64,000 nt of DNA. It comes from Aristolochia californica. Taxonomy: Eukaryota > Streptophyta > Magnoliopsida > Piperales > Aristolochiaceae. Made by a program: the position numbers and the translations under genes. Shown piece by piece: positions 10,931 to 22,440 of this stretch (position 1 is its first letter; every line of letters begins with the position of its first letter). The notes under the pieces were generated by a model, which made no database searches, was not told the DNA's origin, and saw nothing but the letters and a program-made list of their open reading frames with translations. The stretch is from assembly GCA_029961685.1 (NCBI GenBank), contig JARWKL010000010.1, positions 28,370,067-28,434,066 on the forward strand, read 5' to 3'.

Positions 10931-12934
10931 CAAGATCGACTAGGGCTAAACAAGCCCTCATAAGTGATGCGCAAATAGACCATCCCCCAACACCTGCTGG
11001 ACAAAAAATTATTACTGATGAAGAGAATGAATTATTTCAGAAAATGAAGACCATGCTAGGGTCTTCTCCTAGCCCATCTACTGTCTCCTCTTCATCTTGG
11101 ATAATTGATTAAGGAGCCTCCGAGCATCTTATAGGTAAAAAAATTTATTACATTCTTTATCTCCGAGTCTTTCACACAAGTTTGTTACCATAACTAACGG
11201 TTCTCAAACCAAAGTCCAAGGAAAAGGTTCCACTTCTATCACCCATTCACTTCCGCTCAATGATATTCTTTTTGTTCCTTCCTTTCCTTTAAACTTGCTC
11301 TCTATGAGTCAGCTTACAAAATATTTTAATTGCTCGGTTACCTTCTCACCTAGTTCATGTGTTTTTCAGGATCTTATAACGAAGCAGGTGATTGGTGGAG
11401 GCCATGAACAAGGGGGACTCTACTACTTGGATGTGCCAAAGGTCAATGGTGTCTACTACTGAGAATGAAATACGATTATTGCACAATCGGTTGGGACATC
11501 CTTCCATACAATCTCTTCATCATATGTTTCCATCTCTTAAGATAAGGTCAAAATTCAGTGGTGAGGTGTGTCAGTTAAGTAAACATCAAAGGACTACATA
11601 CTCTCCTCGTCCAGAAGTCAAAAGTAACATTCCTTTTTCATTGATTCGTACTGATGTTTGGGGGCCTTTGAGTTTCTCTAATATTTCTCAAGCCAAATAT
11701 TTTATCATTTTTATTGTTGATTTCACTAGCACAACTTGGTTGTTTATTTTTAAAGAGTGTTCTGAGATACCATCTATTTTTAAATCTTTTTATGCGATGG
11801 TACTCACACAATTTGGTCAGAAGATAAAAATATTTTGGTCTGATAATGCCAAAGAGTATATTTCAAAAGACCTTGACTCCTTTTGTCAAGAGAATAGCAT
11901 TATCCATCAGACATCATGTGCCTACACTCCTCAACAAAATGGTGTAGTCGAACAGAAAAATCATCATATTCTTGAGGTGGCTCAAGGTCTATTATATGCC
12001 ATGAAAGTTCCATATTTTTATTGGCCCCATGCTGTCCTTGCAAATTGTTTTCTTAGAAATCATCTACCATCTACTGTTCTTGGGAATAAATTCCCCTACT
12101 CTACACTATTACCACATGATGATCCCTTTGCATTACTATTGAAAGTCTTCGGTTGTCAATGTTTTGTTCATAATACTTTACCTAGACATAGCAAACTTGA
12201 CCCTAAATCTATAAAGTGTATCTTTTTGGGATACTCTCGCACACAAAAGGGTTATGTCTACTATAGTCCCTCTTTGTAACGTTTATTTGTGTCCAGGGAT
12301 ATAACATTCTTTGAGAACTCCTCATATTATTCTGATAGTGCTCCACCTGGTATGTCATCAATACCAAGTTCTCCTCGACTAGTTGTGCCTCGTGATACAG
12401 AGATTGTTCAACCCCCAGAGACAATGGCCAATACCACACATGTCGACTTGTCAGATCCACCAGAGGTAATTCCTTCATCACCAGTCATTTTTGGTCGTAA
12501 ATTTGATACTCGTTCTATTGCTATAAGAAAAGAACCGCGTTCATGCACTCAACCTTCTACTTCTCATCCTATCTCAAATTTTGTGTCTCATCGTCGCCTC
12601 TCACCTTTATGTAGTCAGTTTCTTTCTTCTATTTCCTCCATATATGTTCCACAGTCATATCAGGAGGCTCTCCAACATCCAAGGTGGAAGGCAGCAATTG
12701 ATGAAGAAATGAAGGCATCAATAATAATCATACATGGTCACTGGTTCCTCTACCTACAGATAAAAAACTCATTGGTTGCAAGTGCGTTTATACAGCAAAA
12801 CATAATCCAGATGGGACAATTTCACGACTGATGGCTCGACTGGTTGCAAAAGGATACACTCAATGCTATGGCATTGATTATGATGAGGCATTCTCTCCAG
12901 TGACAAAAATGACCGTGGTACGTATATTATTATC
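10931..12934 (+). pseudogene. Copia pol: protease, integrase, start of RT
   Basis: Continues the polyprotein of the element whose LTR is at 9486. Protease near 11100-11130 reads SSSWIID-stop-GASEHLIG, so the serine of the DSG active site is a stop. Integrase at 11392-12279 has LHNRLGHPS (zinc-binding arm), IRTDVWGPLSF (first D), FWSDNAKEYISK (second D) and TPQQNGVVEQKN (catalytic E), so the D,D,E residues remain. RT begins in a new frame at 12289 ([21 protein letters not shown]) and decays near 12720. It reaches [15 protein letters not shown] where gypsy element 2 is inserted at 12935. The remaining RT resumes at 18203. Confidence 0.9.
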
Positions 12935-13363
12935 TGTTATGGACTCCATAGCATCACGAGTTATCCATAGGCATAGGAATTAAATTATGTCAATTTACTT
13001 TTCATTTAATTTCATTTGGTTTGGTTTACTTTGGATTGGTTCGGTTGTAATGTGGCGTGAACCACTTGACCTATGGGTCAACTTTGGAATTCCGTCCTCA
13101 ACCCTATTTAGGGGGACTTCAAGGGAAGGATAAAGCAAGTATTGAGAAAATTAGATTAAATAGGTCAGATTCTCCCTCAGAGGTCTAGTTCAGATTCTCC
13201 CTCTGAGGTCTAGGTTGAGCTTCCTTCAAAGCTCCTTCGTTCTCTTTGATTTCCATCATTCCACGTTCCAGAAACAAGAATTATCTTCCAGCGTCAAGAG
13301 CATCCATGGAGGGAAGAGAGGAAAGAAGGGTGACTCAATCCATGGCAAGGGAAGAACCTAACA
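12935..13363 (+). repeat. 5' LTR of gypsy element 2
   Basis: This 429-bp LTR starts TGTTATGGACTCC and ends GAACCTAACA. It lies inside the copia RT frame with TTATC (12930-12934) immediately upstream. The 3' copy is at 17774-18202. The two copies look very similar, suggesting a younger insertion than gypsy element 1, though I have not counted differences. Confidence 0.92.
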
Positions 13364-14430
13364 TCTTGGTATCAGACAGGTCCACCCTTGGGGATTCCTC
13401 TTACCCTGAAGATTTGAGGCAATTATTGGAAGATAATAGACAGAGGACAGACCTTCAGGCTCAATCCCTGGAAGAGGTGCGTCAAACAACCACTGACTTG
13501 CGTGAAGCCATAAAATCAATGGATGCTGCCATCCAAGCTCTCCTCAGACGACAAGAGGACAATGGTACACGAGCACAACCACCACCTGCCTACTCTCCAC
13601 CAACTGACCACCATCAATTCCACCCACCACCTTCCCACAACCACCAATGCGTCAACACCATCCCCATCTGGGGTCTACCGTTCAAGGACCAAATACTATT
13701 CCCAGGTATTTAAAACTTGACTTTCCTATGTATGATGGGTCTAAGGACCCTTTGATTTGGTTAGCCAAGTGTGATCAGTTCTTTTATCATCGAAAAACAC
13801 CTGCGGATGAGAAAATTTATTTGGCTGCCTACCACATGCACGATGAAGCGCTTCTATGGTGCCACCAATTCCGAAATGACCAATTGCTTCAGGATTGGGC
13901 AACCTTTAGGCAGTCTTGTATGATGAGATTTTGTCCTCCAGCTAGTAGCAATCCATTGGGTGAATTAATCAATTACAAACAAACTGGATCACTAGAGGTG
14001 TACCAAAAGACCTTCCGGGAAAGGTTAGCCCGAGCAAACCAGTTTGTCAGTCACACACAGTATGTTCATATATTTACTGCTGGTTTGACTGAAGCTCTGA
14101 GACTGGAAGTTGAATTACATGGTCATACTTATTTGGACCACGCTATGAATTTAGCCAGGTCAATTGAGCACAAACAGTGTGTTCTAAACGAGTCACTGGT
14201 CAGAAAACCAGCTTGGCCAGGAAGGCACAATGCCTCAGCACCAACCCCTTATTATGGACCTCCACATTCTAGAGATAGTGCAGGCCCACGCCCAGACATC
14301 TCTACTTCGGATCCACCTGCTCCTTACTTCAAAAAACTCAACAGATAGGAAATGGATCAGAGAAAGGCCAAGGGCCTCTGTTTTAACTGTGATGAACAAT
14401 ATGTCATTGGTCACCACTGCAAAAGATTAT
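13305..14430 (+). pseudogene. Gypsy element 2 gag (chromovirus type)
   Basis: The first frame (from about 13305, inside the LTR end) starts MEGREERRVTQSMAREE and carries a coiled-coil-like segment (LEDNRQRTDLQAQSLEEVRQ) and a proline-rich stretch. A frameshift near 13650 moves reading to 13647-14348 with the retrotransposon gag core (YLKLDFPMYDGSKDPLIWL, YHMHDEALLWCHQF, FRERLARANQF). A stop at 14346 precedes the nucleocapsid finger, CFNCDEQYVIGHHCK, near 14375-14420. One frameshift and one stop separate it from an intact gag. Confidence 0.9.
13366..13380 (+). other. Primer-binding site of gypsy element 2
   Basis: TTGGTATCAGACAGG starts two bases after the LTR end. It matches the tRNA-Met-type primer-binding sequence TGGTATCAGA. 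Confidence 0.8.
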
Positions 14431-17400
14431 TTAGTATATGTCTGTGGGAGGATGGTTACGATATACTATCTGAGGAGATTGGGGAGATAGACCATGATTG
14501 GTCTATGCAGTTCTAGCACAATGCAGGTTAAAGCCCAGTTATATCATCTACAGTTACTGGCTTTAGTTGACTCTAGCAGTACACATAATTTCATCAATTA
14601 ACTGACAACAGAACAACTGGGATTAGTAGTCCAACAACAGATTGGCCTTTCTGTATCTGTAGCCAATGGGGCTAAAATTACTAGTGTGGGCATATCTCCA
14701 ACCACACACTTTGATATTGAGGGACATGCATTTATTGCAGAATTCCTGGTAATTCCACTGTCAGGATTCGATTTGGTACTAGGGATTAAATGGCTACAAC
14801 TATTGAGGCCAATACTATGGGATTTCCAAGCTTTGACCATGTCTTTTATAGAGAACCAACGTCAGATTGTATTGCAAGGCACACAAGCACCAGTGCCCTG
14901 CGCACTACAGGTTGTTCAGGTCCAGTCTACGGCCAACTGTCAGTTATCTCACTTACTTACAGAATTTGAGGATATCTTTCAGGACCCTATTGTTTTACCG
15001 CCAATTAGGCACTGTGATCACCGTATCCATTTGAAAACGGGCACTGAGCCTGTAGTGGTGCGTCCTTATCGTTACCCTCACTTACAGAAGGACGAGATTG
15101 AAAGGCAGTGCCAGAAGATGTTAGCCCAGGGTATTATTCAACCCAGCAGGTCTCTTTTTTCCTCACCGGTATACTGGTCCGCAAGCATGATAAGTCATGG
15201 AGGTTTTGTGTGGATTACTGGCAACTCAATGCCCATACTATTAAAGATAAATTTCCCATCCCAGTGGTGGACGAGTTGCTAGATGAGCTACATGGAGCTA
15301 CTATTTTTACTAAACTCGATTTGAAATCTGGCTATCATCAAATCCGAGTTCACCCATCAGATGTGGAGAAAACAGCCTTCCGCACGCATCACAACCACTT
15401 CGAGTTCCTCGTAATGCCATTTGGTCTCTCAAATGCGCTTTCCACCTTCCAGGCCCTCATGAATGAGGTATTTTCCTCTCTCTTGAGGAAATATGTATTG
15501 GTATTTTTCGACGATATTTTGATTTATAGCAACAGTTGGGAAGAGCATCTTCAGCACCTTCACCAGGTATTTTCTCTTATCCGTTCACATCATTTGGTTT
15601 TAAATTTGGTCCAAATGTTCTATGGGAACGTCAGAAGTGGCATACTTGGGCCACGTTATTTCAGCAGTGGGGGTGAAAGTAGACTAGAGTAAGATACATG
15701 CGGTTATAGATTGGCCACCTCCTACATCCATTACAACCTTAAGGGGATTTTTGGGCCTAGCTGGGTATTATAGAAAATTTATTCGTACTATGGCCAGATT
15801 GTAGTTCCGCTCAACAACCTCCTCAAGAAAATGTCTTTACCTGGTCAGAGACAACGGCTCATTCCGTGTAGCAATTGAAAGAGACCTTATCATCCGCCCC
15901 AGTATTGCAGCTACCCGACTTTGATGAGTCCTTTGTAGTGGAATGTGATGCTTCAGGGGGTGGTATTGGTGCAGTGTTACACCAACAGGGCCACCCGATT
16001 GCTTATTTTAGCCGCCAACTTGGACAACGCCACCACAAGTTAGCAGCTTATAAGAGGGAATTGATCGGATTGAGGAAAGCTATATAGCATTGGTGCCCTT
16101 ATCTCTGGGGACGTCATTTTTTATTCTCACTGATCATTGCAGCCTCAAGTATCTGCTTGAGTGGCGCCTCACTTTCTCATTGCAGCAGCATTGGTCAAGT
16201 AAACTTATGGGGTTTGACTTTACTGTAGAGTATAAACCGGGGAGTTTGAATGTAGGGGCTAATGCTATATCTCACCGGGACATTCCAGAGCCGTAATTAC
16301 ATGCCATCAGTCAACCCAGAGCTCTCTTGTTGGATTCTATACGGGAAGAGGCACAACAATACCCAAAAATTATAGCTTTATGTCATGACATCCAGTAGGG
16401 GACAATGGCAAACCATTGGACGGTTAAGGACAATCTGGTCCTCTACAAAAACAGAATTTTTCTACACCACACATCCCCTCTGATTCACAGCATTTTAGCC
16501 TCCTTTCATGACAGTACACATGAGGGCCAACAAAAAACATATTTTCGGATCAGTCGGGAATTTTATTGGAGGGGCATGAAGCGTAGTATAGCCGATTATG
16601 TGGCAGCTTGTCAGACTTGTTAATGGACTAACCGCTTTGTCAATGGACTAAAGCTGAAACATTAAGTCCAGTTGGGTTGTTCCAACCACTTCAGTTACTA
16701 TCACAGGTCTGGTCTGATATTTCTATGGACTTCATAGATGGACTTCCATCTTCGTCAGGCAAATCCATTATCTTTGTAGTGGTGGATCGTTTCTCAAAGT
16801 ATGGGTACTTCATCCCTCTGGTGCGTCCTTACACTGCAACTCAGGTCCCTTAGCTCTTTATGGATAACATTGTCCGCTTACATGGGATGCCTAATTCCAT
16901 TACCAGTGATAGGGATGCAATCTTTACAAGTACCTTCTGGAAAGAACTCTTGAAGCTGCAGGGCACAACGTTAGCCTTCTCTTCAGCCTACCATCCGCAG
17001 ACTGATGGTCAAACAGAGGTTGCCAACAGAACAATTGAAATGTATCTTCACTATTTCTTGGGGGACTCACCTAAAAGGTGGGTTAAGTGGCTCACCTGGG
17101 CTGAATTCTGTTACAACACCTCCTACCACAGCGCACTCGGCACAACCCCATTCAAGGTGGTATATGGAAGAGACCCACCCAGCCTTTTATCATATGAACC
17201 AGGGGCCTCTAAAGTCGCCACTTTGGACCAACTATTAGCTGAAAGAGACACCTTCCTCACTGAGGTGTGAACTCATCTCTAGGAGGCACAAATTTCTATG
17301 AAGATGTATTATGACAAGAAGCACCGGGAAGTCTTCTTTTCTCCAGGAGATTATGTTTGGTTGCGTCTCCAACACTACAGGCAGCTGTCGCTGACAGCCT

Positions 17401-17773
17401 CCAAATGCCACAAGCTCTCTCCAAAATATTATGGTCCCTTTCAGGTTATGGACCGCATTGGTACAATTGCCTACCGCTTGCAGCTTCTGACAGAGGCTAG
17501 GATTCACAACGTGTTTCATGTCTCCCAACTAAAGGCCTTCCAAGGTGATTCTCCCTTGCTGCACACACCGCTGCCCCCACTACATGAAGGACGTGTCCTT
17601 TCTACTCCTGCATAGGTATTATAGGCTCGTCGCATTCAGGGTGATTGGGAGATCCTAGTGAAATGGGCAGATGTTGACCCCAGTGACACGACATGGGAGC
17701 CATTAGCTGCATTTCGCACCCTCTACCCATACTTCGAGCTTGAGGATAAGCTCTTTCTCCTGGAGGGAGGTGA
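14431..17773 (+). pseudogene. Gypsy element 2 pol: protease, RT, RNase H, integrase, chromodomain
   Basis: Domains are in chromovirus order. Protease near 14560 reads LVDSSSTHNFIN, with DSS in place of the catalytic DSG/DTG, then continues at 14686-14900 (LVLGIKWLQ). RT is at 15108-15692 with FTKLDLKSGYHQIRVHPSDV, MPFGLSNA and VFFDDILIYS, so the catalytic aspartates are intact. RNase H is at 15875-16296 ([26 protein letters not shown]). The integrase zinc arm ends ACQTC near 16620. The integrase core has DISMDFIDGL (16720) and TSDRDAIFTSTFW...HPQTDGQTEVANRT (16860-17270). A chromodomain-like tail (GDWEILVKWADVDPSDTTWEP, about 17640-17700) probably directed insertion to heterochromatin. At least five stops or frameshifts are present. 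A purine tract (CTGGAGGGAGGTGA) precedes the 3' LTR. Confidence 0.93.
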
Positions 17774-18202
17774 TGTTATGGACTCCATAGCATCACGAGT
17801 TATCCATAGGCATAGAAATTAAATTATGTCAATTTACTTTTCAAGTAATTTCATTTGGTTTGGTTTACTTTGGGTTGGTTCAGTTGTAATGTGGCGTGAA
17901 CCACTTGACCTATGGGTCAACTTTGTAATTCCGTCCTCAGCCCTATTTAGGGGGACGTCAAGGGAAGGAGAAAGCAAGTATTGAGAAAATTAGATTAAAT
18001 GGATCAGATTCCCCCTCAGATGTCTAGGTCGGATTCTCCCTCTGAGGTCCAAGTTGAGCTTCTTTCAAAGCTCCTTCGTTCTCTTTGATTTCCATCATTC
18101 CACGTTCCAAAAACAAGAATTCTCTTCTAGTGTCAAGAGCTTCCATGGATGGAAGAGAGGAAAGAAGGGTGACTCGATCCACGGCACGGCAAGAACCAAA
18201 CC
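17774..18202 (+). repeat. 3' LTR of gypsy element 2
   Basis: A 429-bp copy of the LTR at 12935, starting TGTTATGGACTCC. Its last bases read ACCAAACC where the 5' copy has ACCTAACA, so the terminal CA is lost. TTATC occurs at 18208-18212, and the copia RT frame resumes there (SLAANSSWP), five bases beyond the LTR end. The target duplication is therefore TTATC, with a small extra segment (TGACT) at the 3' boundary. Confidence 0.88.
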
Positions 18203-18929
18203 TGACTTTATCCTTGGCAGCTAATTCATCATGGCCAATATATCAACTAGATGTAAAAAATGCATTTCTCAATGGTGATATCAAAGAAGAGATTTATATG
18301 CAACAACCACCTGGATATGTGGTTGAGGGGGAGTCCGTATGTCATTTAAAAAAATCTCTATATGGACTGAAGCAATCCCCACGGGCATGGTTTGAGAAAT
18401 TTAGTCAAGTCATCATATAGGCAGGTTTTTACAGATGCTCTACAGACCACTTAGTATTTATTGTGAACACAACAAGAGGTAAGGTGATTCTAGCTCTTTA
18501 TGCTGATGATATTATTTTAACTGGGAGTGAATCTGAGGGCATTCAGAAGAAAAAAAAAAAAAAAAAAAGAGAGAATATGTGCTGAATTCAAGACAAAGGA
18601 TCTTGGATTATTGAAATACTTTTTGGGTATTGAGGTCTTACAATCCAGACATGGGATTATTCTATCCCAAATAAAATATGCCCTAGATCTGCTAGAAGAA
18701 ACATGTATGATGGGATGTAAACCGGTAGACACTCCTATGGATGCAAATACAAAATTATGTGGAGGCACTGGAGAAGATGTCGATATTGGCAAATATCAAA
18801 GGTTATTGGTATGACTTATTTAGCTATGTGTAATGAGGCCACACATACCTATGTATAATGAGGCCACACATTTCATATGCAGTAAGTGTGGTAAGTCAGT
18901 ATATGCACAAGCTACAACTTAGTCATTGG
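18203..18929 (+). pseudogene. Copia RT, second half, after the gypsy insertion
   Basis: Continues the copia RT cut at 12934: LAANSSWPIYQLDVKNAFLNGD, MQQPPGYVVEGE, SLYGLKQSPRAWF and then LYADDIILTGS (a YADD variant of the catalytic box). A run of 19 A (18550-18568) breaks the frame, which resumes as FKTKDLGLLKYFLGIEVLQ and GCKPVDTPMDANTK up to about 18810. A short direct duplication (ATGAGGCCACACAT) lies at 18830-18870. At about 18930 the copy ends by folding into an inverted copy of the same region. There is no RNase H and no 3' LTR. Confidence 0.85.
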
Positions 18930-19978
18930 CATGTGCATGAATTCACTCACCTCACTTACAATAGATGATATGTCCGGCCTAGTTACCGTGAGATAGATCG
19001 GTTTTCCCTCGGGTATTTGATATTTGCCAATATCAATATCTTCTCTAGTCGTGGCACACAATTTATATTTGTATCCATAGGTTTGTCAACTGGTCGACAA
19101 CCCTTCATTCTTGTTTCTTCAAGGAGATCCAAGACATATTTCTCCTAAGATAATATTATCTTATGCTTGGATTGAAGAACTTCTATGCCCAAAAAATATT
19201 TAAGCATACCCAGATCTTTAGTCTTAAATTCCTGGCATATCATATTCTTCACTTCTTGTATACTCTGAGCATCATCACCGGTTAAGATAATATCATCACA
19301 TATACAGGCAATAATCTTTTCCCATCGATAGTATCTTTAAAATATACTGAATGATCAACCGAGCACCGATGAAAACCAAACCGTACAAATGCTTGACTAA
19401 ATTTATCAAACCAAGCCCGAGGGGACTGTTTAAGCCCATATAAAAAATTTCTTAACTTGCATACCAACTCCCCCTCAACCACATAACCATGTGGTTGAAC
19501 CATATAAATTTTCTCACATATATCACCATTTAAAAATGCATTTTTTACATCCAATTGATATACGGGCCATGGTGAGTTAGAAGCAATAAATAAGATGATA
19601 TGTATTGAATTCAATTTGGCAACAGGAGAGAAGGTAGATCTCCTCATAATCTATCCCATAGCACTGAGTATAACCTTTAGCAATGAGTCGAGCTTTAAGA
19701 TGAGCAATCGATCCATCCGGGTTATGTTTCACCGAAAACATCCATCTACAACCAACCGATTTTTTACCTTTCGGGAGTGATGCTAAGGACCAGGTTTGAT
19801 TTTCATATAAGGCATGCATTTCTTCATCCATAGCTGTCTTCCATCCTAGATGCTTCAGAGCCTCTTGATACGAATGTGGAATGGAAGTAGAAGAAAGAGA
19901 AGCAATGTAAAACACTTAGAAGACAAGCGATGGTGAGACATAAAATTTGTGATAGGATGTGAAGTAGTACAGGAACGA
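18930..19978 (-). pseudogene. Copia RT fragment, minus strand (inverted partner)
   Basis: A minus-strand copia RT. Frames at 19577-19915 ([46 protein letters not shown]) and 19282-19647 (FSPVAKLNSI, YQLDVKNAFLNGD, FLYGLKQSPRAWF). The catalytic box is hit by a one-base loss (PVYVMILS where YVDD is expected). The 18930-19280 part holds the RT/RNase H linker in broken frames. Sequence near 18930 is homologous to the end of the plus-strand copia fragment just before it, so the two form an inverted repeat with no spacer. It is cut at 19979 by a gypsy-1-type LTR. Confidence 0.87.
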
Positions 19979-20375
19979 TGTTATGGTCCCTAACCATGGA
20001 TCTAGTAACTCGGTGAGGTCATTGTAAATCCAGCACTTTATTAGGGTTCTTGGTCTCGGTAATGAAGAAGAGAACCTCCTTTCCTTACCTATTCTCTATA
20101 GGATTGAGGAGGAGTTTCCTTTTCTTAGTCTTCTACGTAAATAAAATACTTCTCTCGCTGTTCTTGGCTAGGAAGAGCTAAACCTTTTTTGCTACTCACG
20201 TCTAAGAGGGTAGGGACCCTCTAGAAAGGTTGCTGCTGCCCATGTAGGATAGATTAGGACTTCCTCACCCTCCCTTACTCGGTTAGAGGATAAAGCTGCC
20301 TCTTTTAGATATGTTGCTCGATTAGGGACTCAAAACTTCCCTTTTCTTGCTCGAATTGAAGGAAAATTATTACAA
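19979..20375 (-). repeat. Truncated gypsy-1-family LTR
   Basis: Starts TGTTATGGTCCCTAACCATGGAT, very like the LTR starts at 2115 and 7203, and follows their order of landmarks (AACTCGG, CTCGGTAA, TTGCTGC, GGTTAGAGGATAAAGC). It breaks off near 20375 in the middle of the LTR, where a different A+T-rich repeat begins. The orientation is inferred from the other copies. Confidence 0.75.
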
Positions 20376-21240
20376 TGGGATGATCAATTAATCAAAATTC
20401 CCTCTGGTTGTCCAATGCAAGTATGATCGATCATGCTTTATGTCCCTAACAGGAAAGATTCTATCTGATCGATCAATCCAGTGGGATGATCAATCATTTG
20501 AGGTAAATTTTGCTTGCCTAGATAGTATTGATCAAACAATCTAAGTGGGATGATCAATCATGCTTTATAGCATGAAATAACCATGTTCTGGACAATCAAA
20601 CAATTATGGTTGATTGATCATGATTTATAGTCTTGGCCTACACACTTCTGGATGATTGATCAATGGCAGAGGATGATCAATAATTCCAGTGCCAGTTCAA
20701 CTGATTTAACTTTAAAAGTAAAGGAATTATTGAATCTAAGTGTTCTAACATGTTTTAGAAGTTGTGTATTGTTAAATTGGGTCCAAGACCCTATCCCAAA
20801 ATGACGAGTCACTTAGGAAACCTTTTTTCCAGCTAATAAATACAAGATCTTTATACTCACTAATGTATGTGGGACTATATATTAACATGTATGGTGTTCT
20901 AAACATGTAAATATGCAATGCGTGTCCTAAAACTTCATGTATACATTTGTACTTTAAAGGAGGTAGTAAAGCTCTCTTACATTTTTTTCTGAGTTTTGAT
21001 ATACATCAATGACTCTTAAACTCTAGTCTTCAGGTTGTCTTTCTTCTTCATGGCTGTTTCTTCAAGAGTTGTCCTTCAATGTTGCTTGAGGTCTTGTGTA
21101 GGCTTAAGCATTTTGAAGCTTAAGACCTTGAGTTGCATTTTCACTTGAAAGTAAAGTGTCTAAAATACTTATTTTGAAAATTATAAGCTCTATTAAGTTT
21201 AGTTATCATCAAAATCTATAAGAGAGTCAACCTAAGGTCA
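20376..21240 (-). repeat. Sirevirus-like copia LTR fragment rich in TTGATCAA-type palindromes
   Basis: On the minus strand, the right end reads TGACCTTAGG...TTTTGATGATAACTAA. The plus-strand solo LTR at 37655 carries the corresponding TTTTGATGATAAAAA near its start. The body (20385-20680) carries many short palindromic words (TGATCGATCA, GATCAATC, TTGATTGATCAT), as does 38150-38470. I infer an LTR of a Sirevirus-type copia lineage, truncated on the left. No coding sequence is present. Confidence 0.55.
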
Positions 21241-21460
21241 ATAATCTCCCCATTTTTTATCATGAGAAAAACTAACTTGGAGAAAATAAATATATGAATA
21301 TTCCCTGAGATTTGGACCTAAGTTAAATATGCAATTTTGAAAAATGCTCCCCCTTAATCTTTGCATAGTATTTTTAAGTCATTTTAAATTTCAATTTGCA
21401 TTTTCTAGAGTGCCTAGGTCCAAGTTCTATTTTTCCATCTTTTTCTCCCCCTTTTTAAAA
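21241..21460 (-). other. Three polypurine tracts next to the Sirevirus-like LTR
   Basis: On the minus strand, upstream of the LTR start at 21240, lie three G-run tracts: AAAAAATGGGGAGATTAT (about 21241-21258), TTAAGGGGGAGCATTTT (about 21340-21356) and AAAAAGGGGGAGAAAAAG (about 21441-21458). Repeated polypurine tracts between the coding region and the 3' LTR are described for Sireviruses. This supports the assignment of the adjoining LTR. Confidence 0.55.
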
Positions 21461-21937
21461 GAGAAACACGTGAGCAATCAAAAAAATGGGCTCAAGGCCA
21501 TGTCATAAATATATGCAAGGCAGTACAAAGGATGAACTTAATTACAACACTTTAAGTAATCAAACAATACATGTATACAAGCATTCTTAAGTACAAAAGG
21601 GAGTAAAAAATGGTGGTCCTAAGGACTAGAGTGAGGGGTAGCCAGGCTGGAGGTGGTAATCAGTTGAGGATAGTCTCAAGGAAACTCTCAATCCTCTACT
21701 AACCCTGCTGAAGCTTGATCTGCTCGGCCTTCTATTCTTCTTGCATCACAAGAAAATTTACCTGAGTCACTCGATTTTCATCCAAAGCATCTTGAAGTAC
21801 TAATAAACGGTAAACAGATGATGAGGTACCTTCTTTAGTGTGTCTCCTCTTCGCGAATTCGAAGTAATCTGCTTGAGGCTCTGGACTTAACTCATCTTTG
21901 GATCTGATTGGCTGAGGCGCGGCATCTCTTTGAATCG
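21461..21937 (-). pseudogene. Possible Sirevirus 3' internal region, coil-like frame
   Basis: Non-LTR sequence between the polypurine tracts and the next copia LTR. On the minus strand, one frame near 21720-21895 reads EFAKRRHTKEGTSSS and ALDENRVTQVNFLVMQEE, which looks like a charged, helical segment. In Sireviruses this place can hold an envelope-like or extra open frame, but I do not recognise a domain and stops interrupt it. No function is assigned. Confidence 0.3.
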
Positions 21938-22440
21938 TGTTGAATTTAGGATCCCATAATTAGAACTTCGAGCAAAGTAATAGAGGGAAAGGAGAAGAAA
22001 AAATGAAGAGAAGAGAAGAGAGAAAGTGAAAGAAAGATCCTTTAGGCTAAGAGAGAGCTTGGATGAATTAAGAGAAGGGGAGAGAGCATGAAATGCTCTA
22101 CCCAAGCCAAGGGCTTATATTTAAAGTTTTTGAGAGGATGTTACGATGTCCATAATGCCCTTAGGGCTACAAGCTTTACATAAGAAAGGACATACGTAGA
22201 CATGTTCCTCCTTGACTAATTACATCTTTGTGCCATCTTTATGAGAAGTCCTCTTATTTACCATGATGCCACCTCTCTTGGACATGTGGGCCTCCTCCTT
22301 GGATGTGTGGGCCTTCCTTGGTTGTGTTGGCTTGAGCCCATCTTCCAACACTCCCCCTCAAGCTAGGGGTGAGAAAGCATAATAAATGTCCAACTTACTG
22401 CAAATGGTGTATAGGATCTTCTTATATAAAATGGTAGTCC
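21938..22440 (-). repeat. Copia 3' LTR (413 bp) plus a short polypurine-side tail
   Basis: The LTR at 21938-22350 starts TGTTGAATTTAGGATCC and ends CTTCCAACA, with a decayed TATA segment (TTATATTTAAAG) on the plus strand near 22110. It is followed by CTCCCCCTCAAGCTAGGGG, the polypurine tract of a minus-strand element, and about 90 bases of the RNase H end (CCAACTTACTGCAAATG). There is no primer-binding site on the left side, so this is the 3' end of an element whose body is lost. Confidence 0.75.

Noticed and set aside
20385..20700. CRISPR-like regularly spaced repeats (GATCAATC words)
   Set aside because: Spacing is irregular, repeats are palindromic 8-10-mers, and the setting is a plant LTR.
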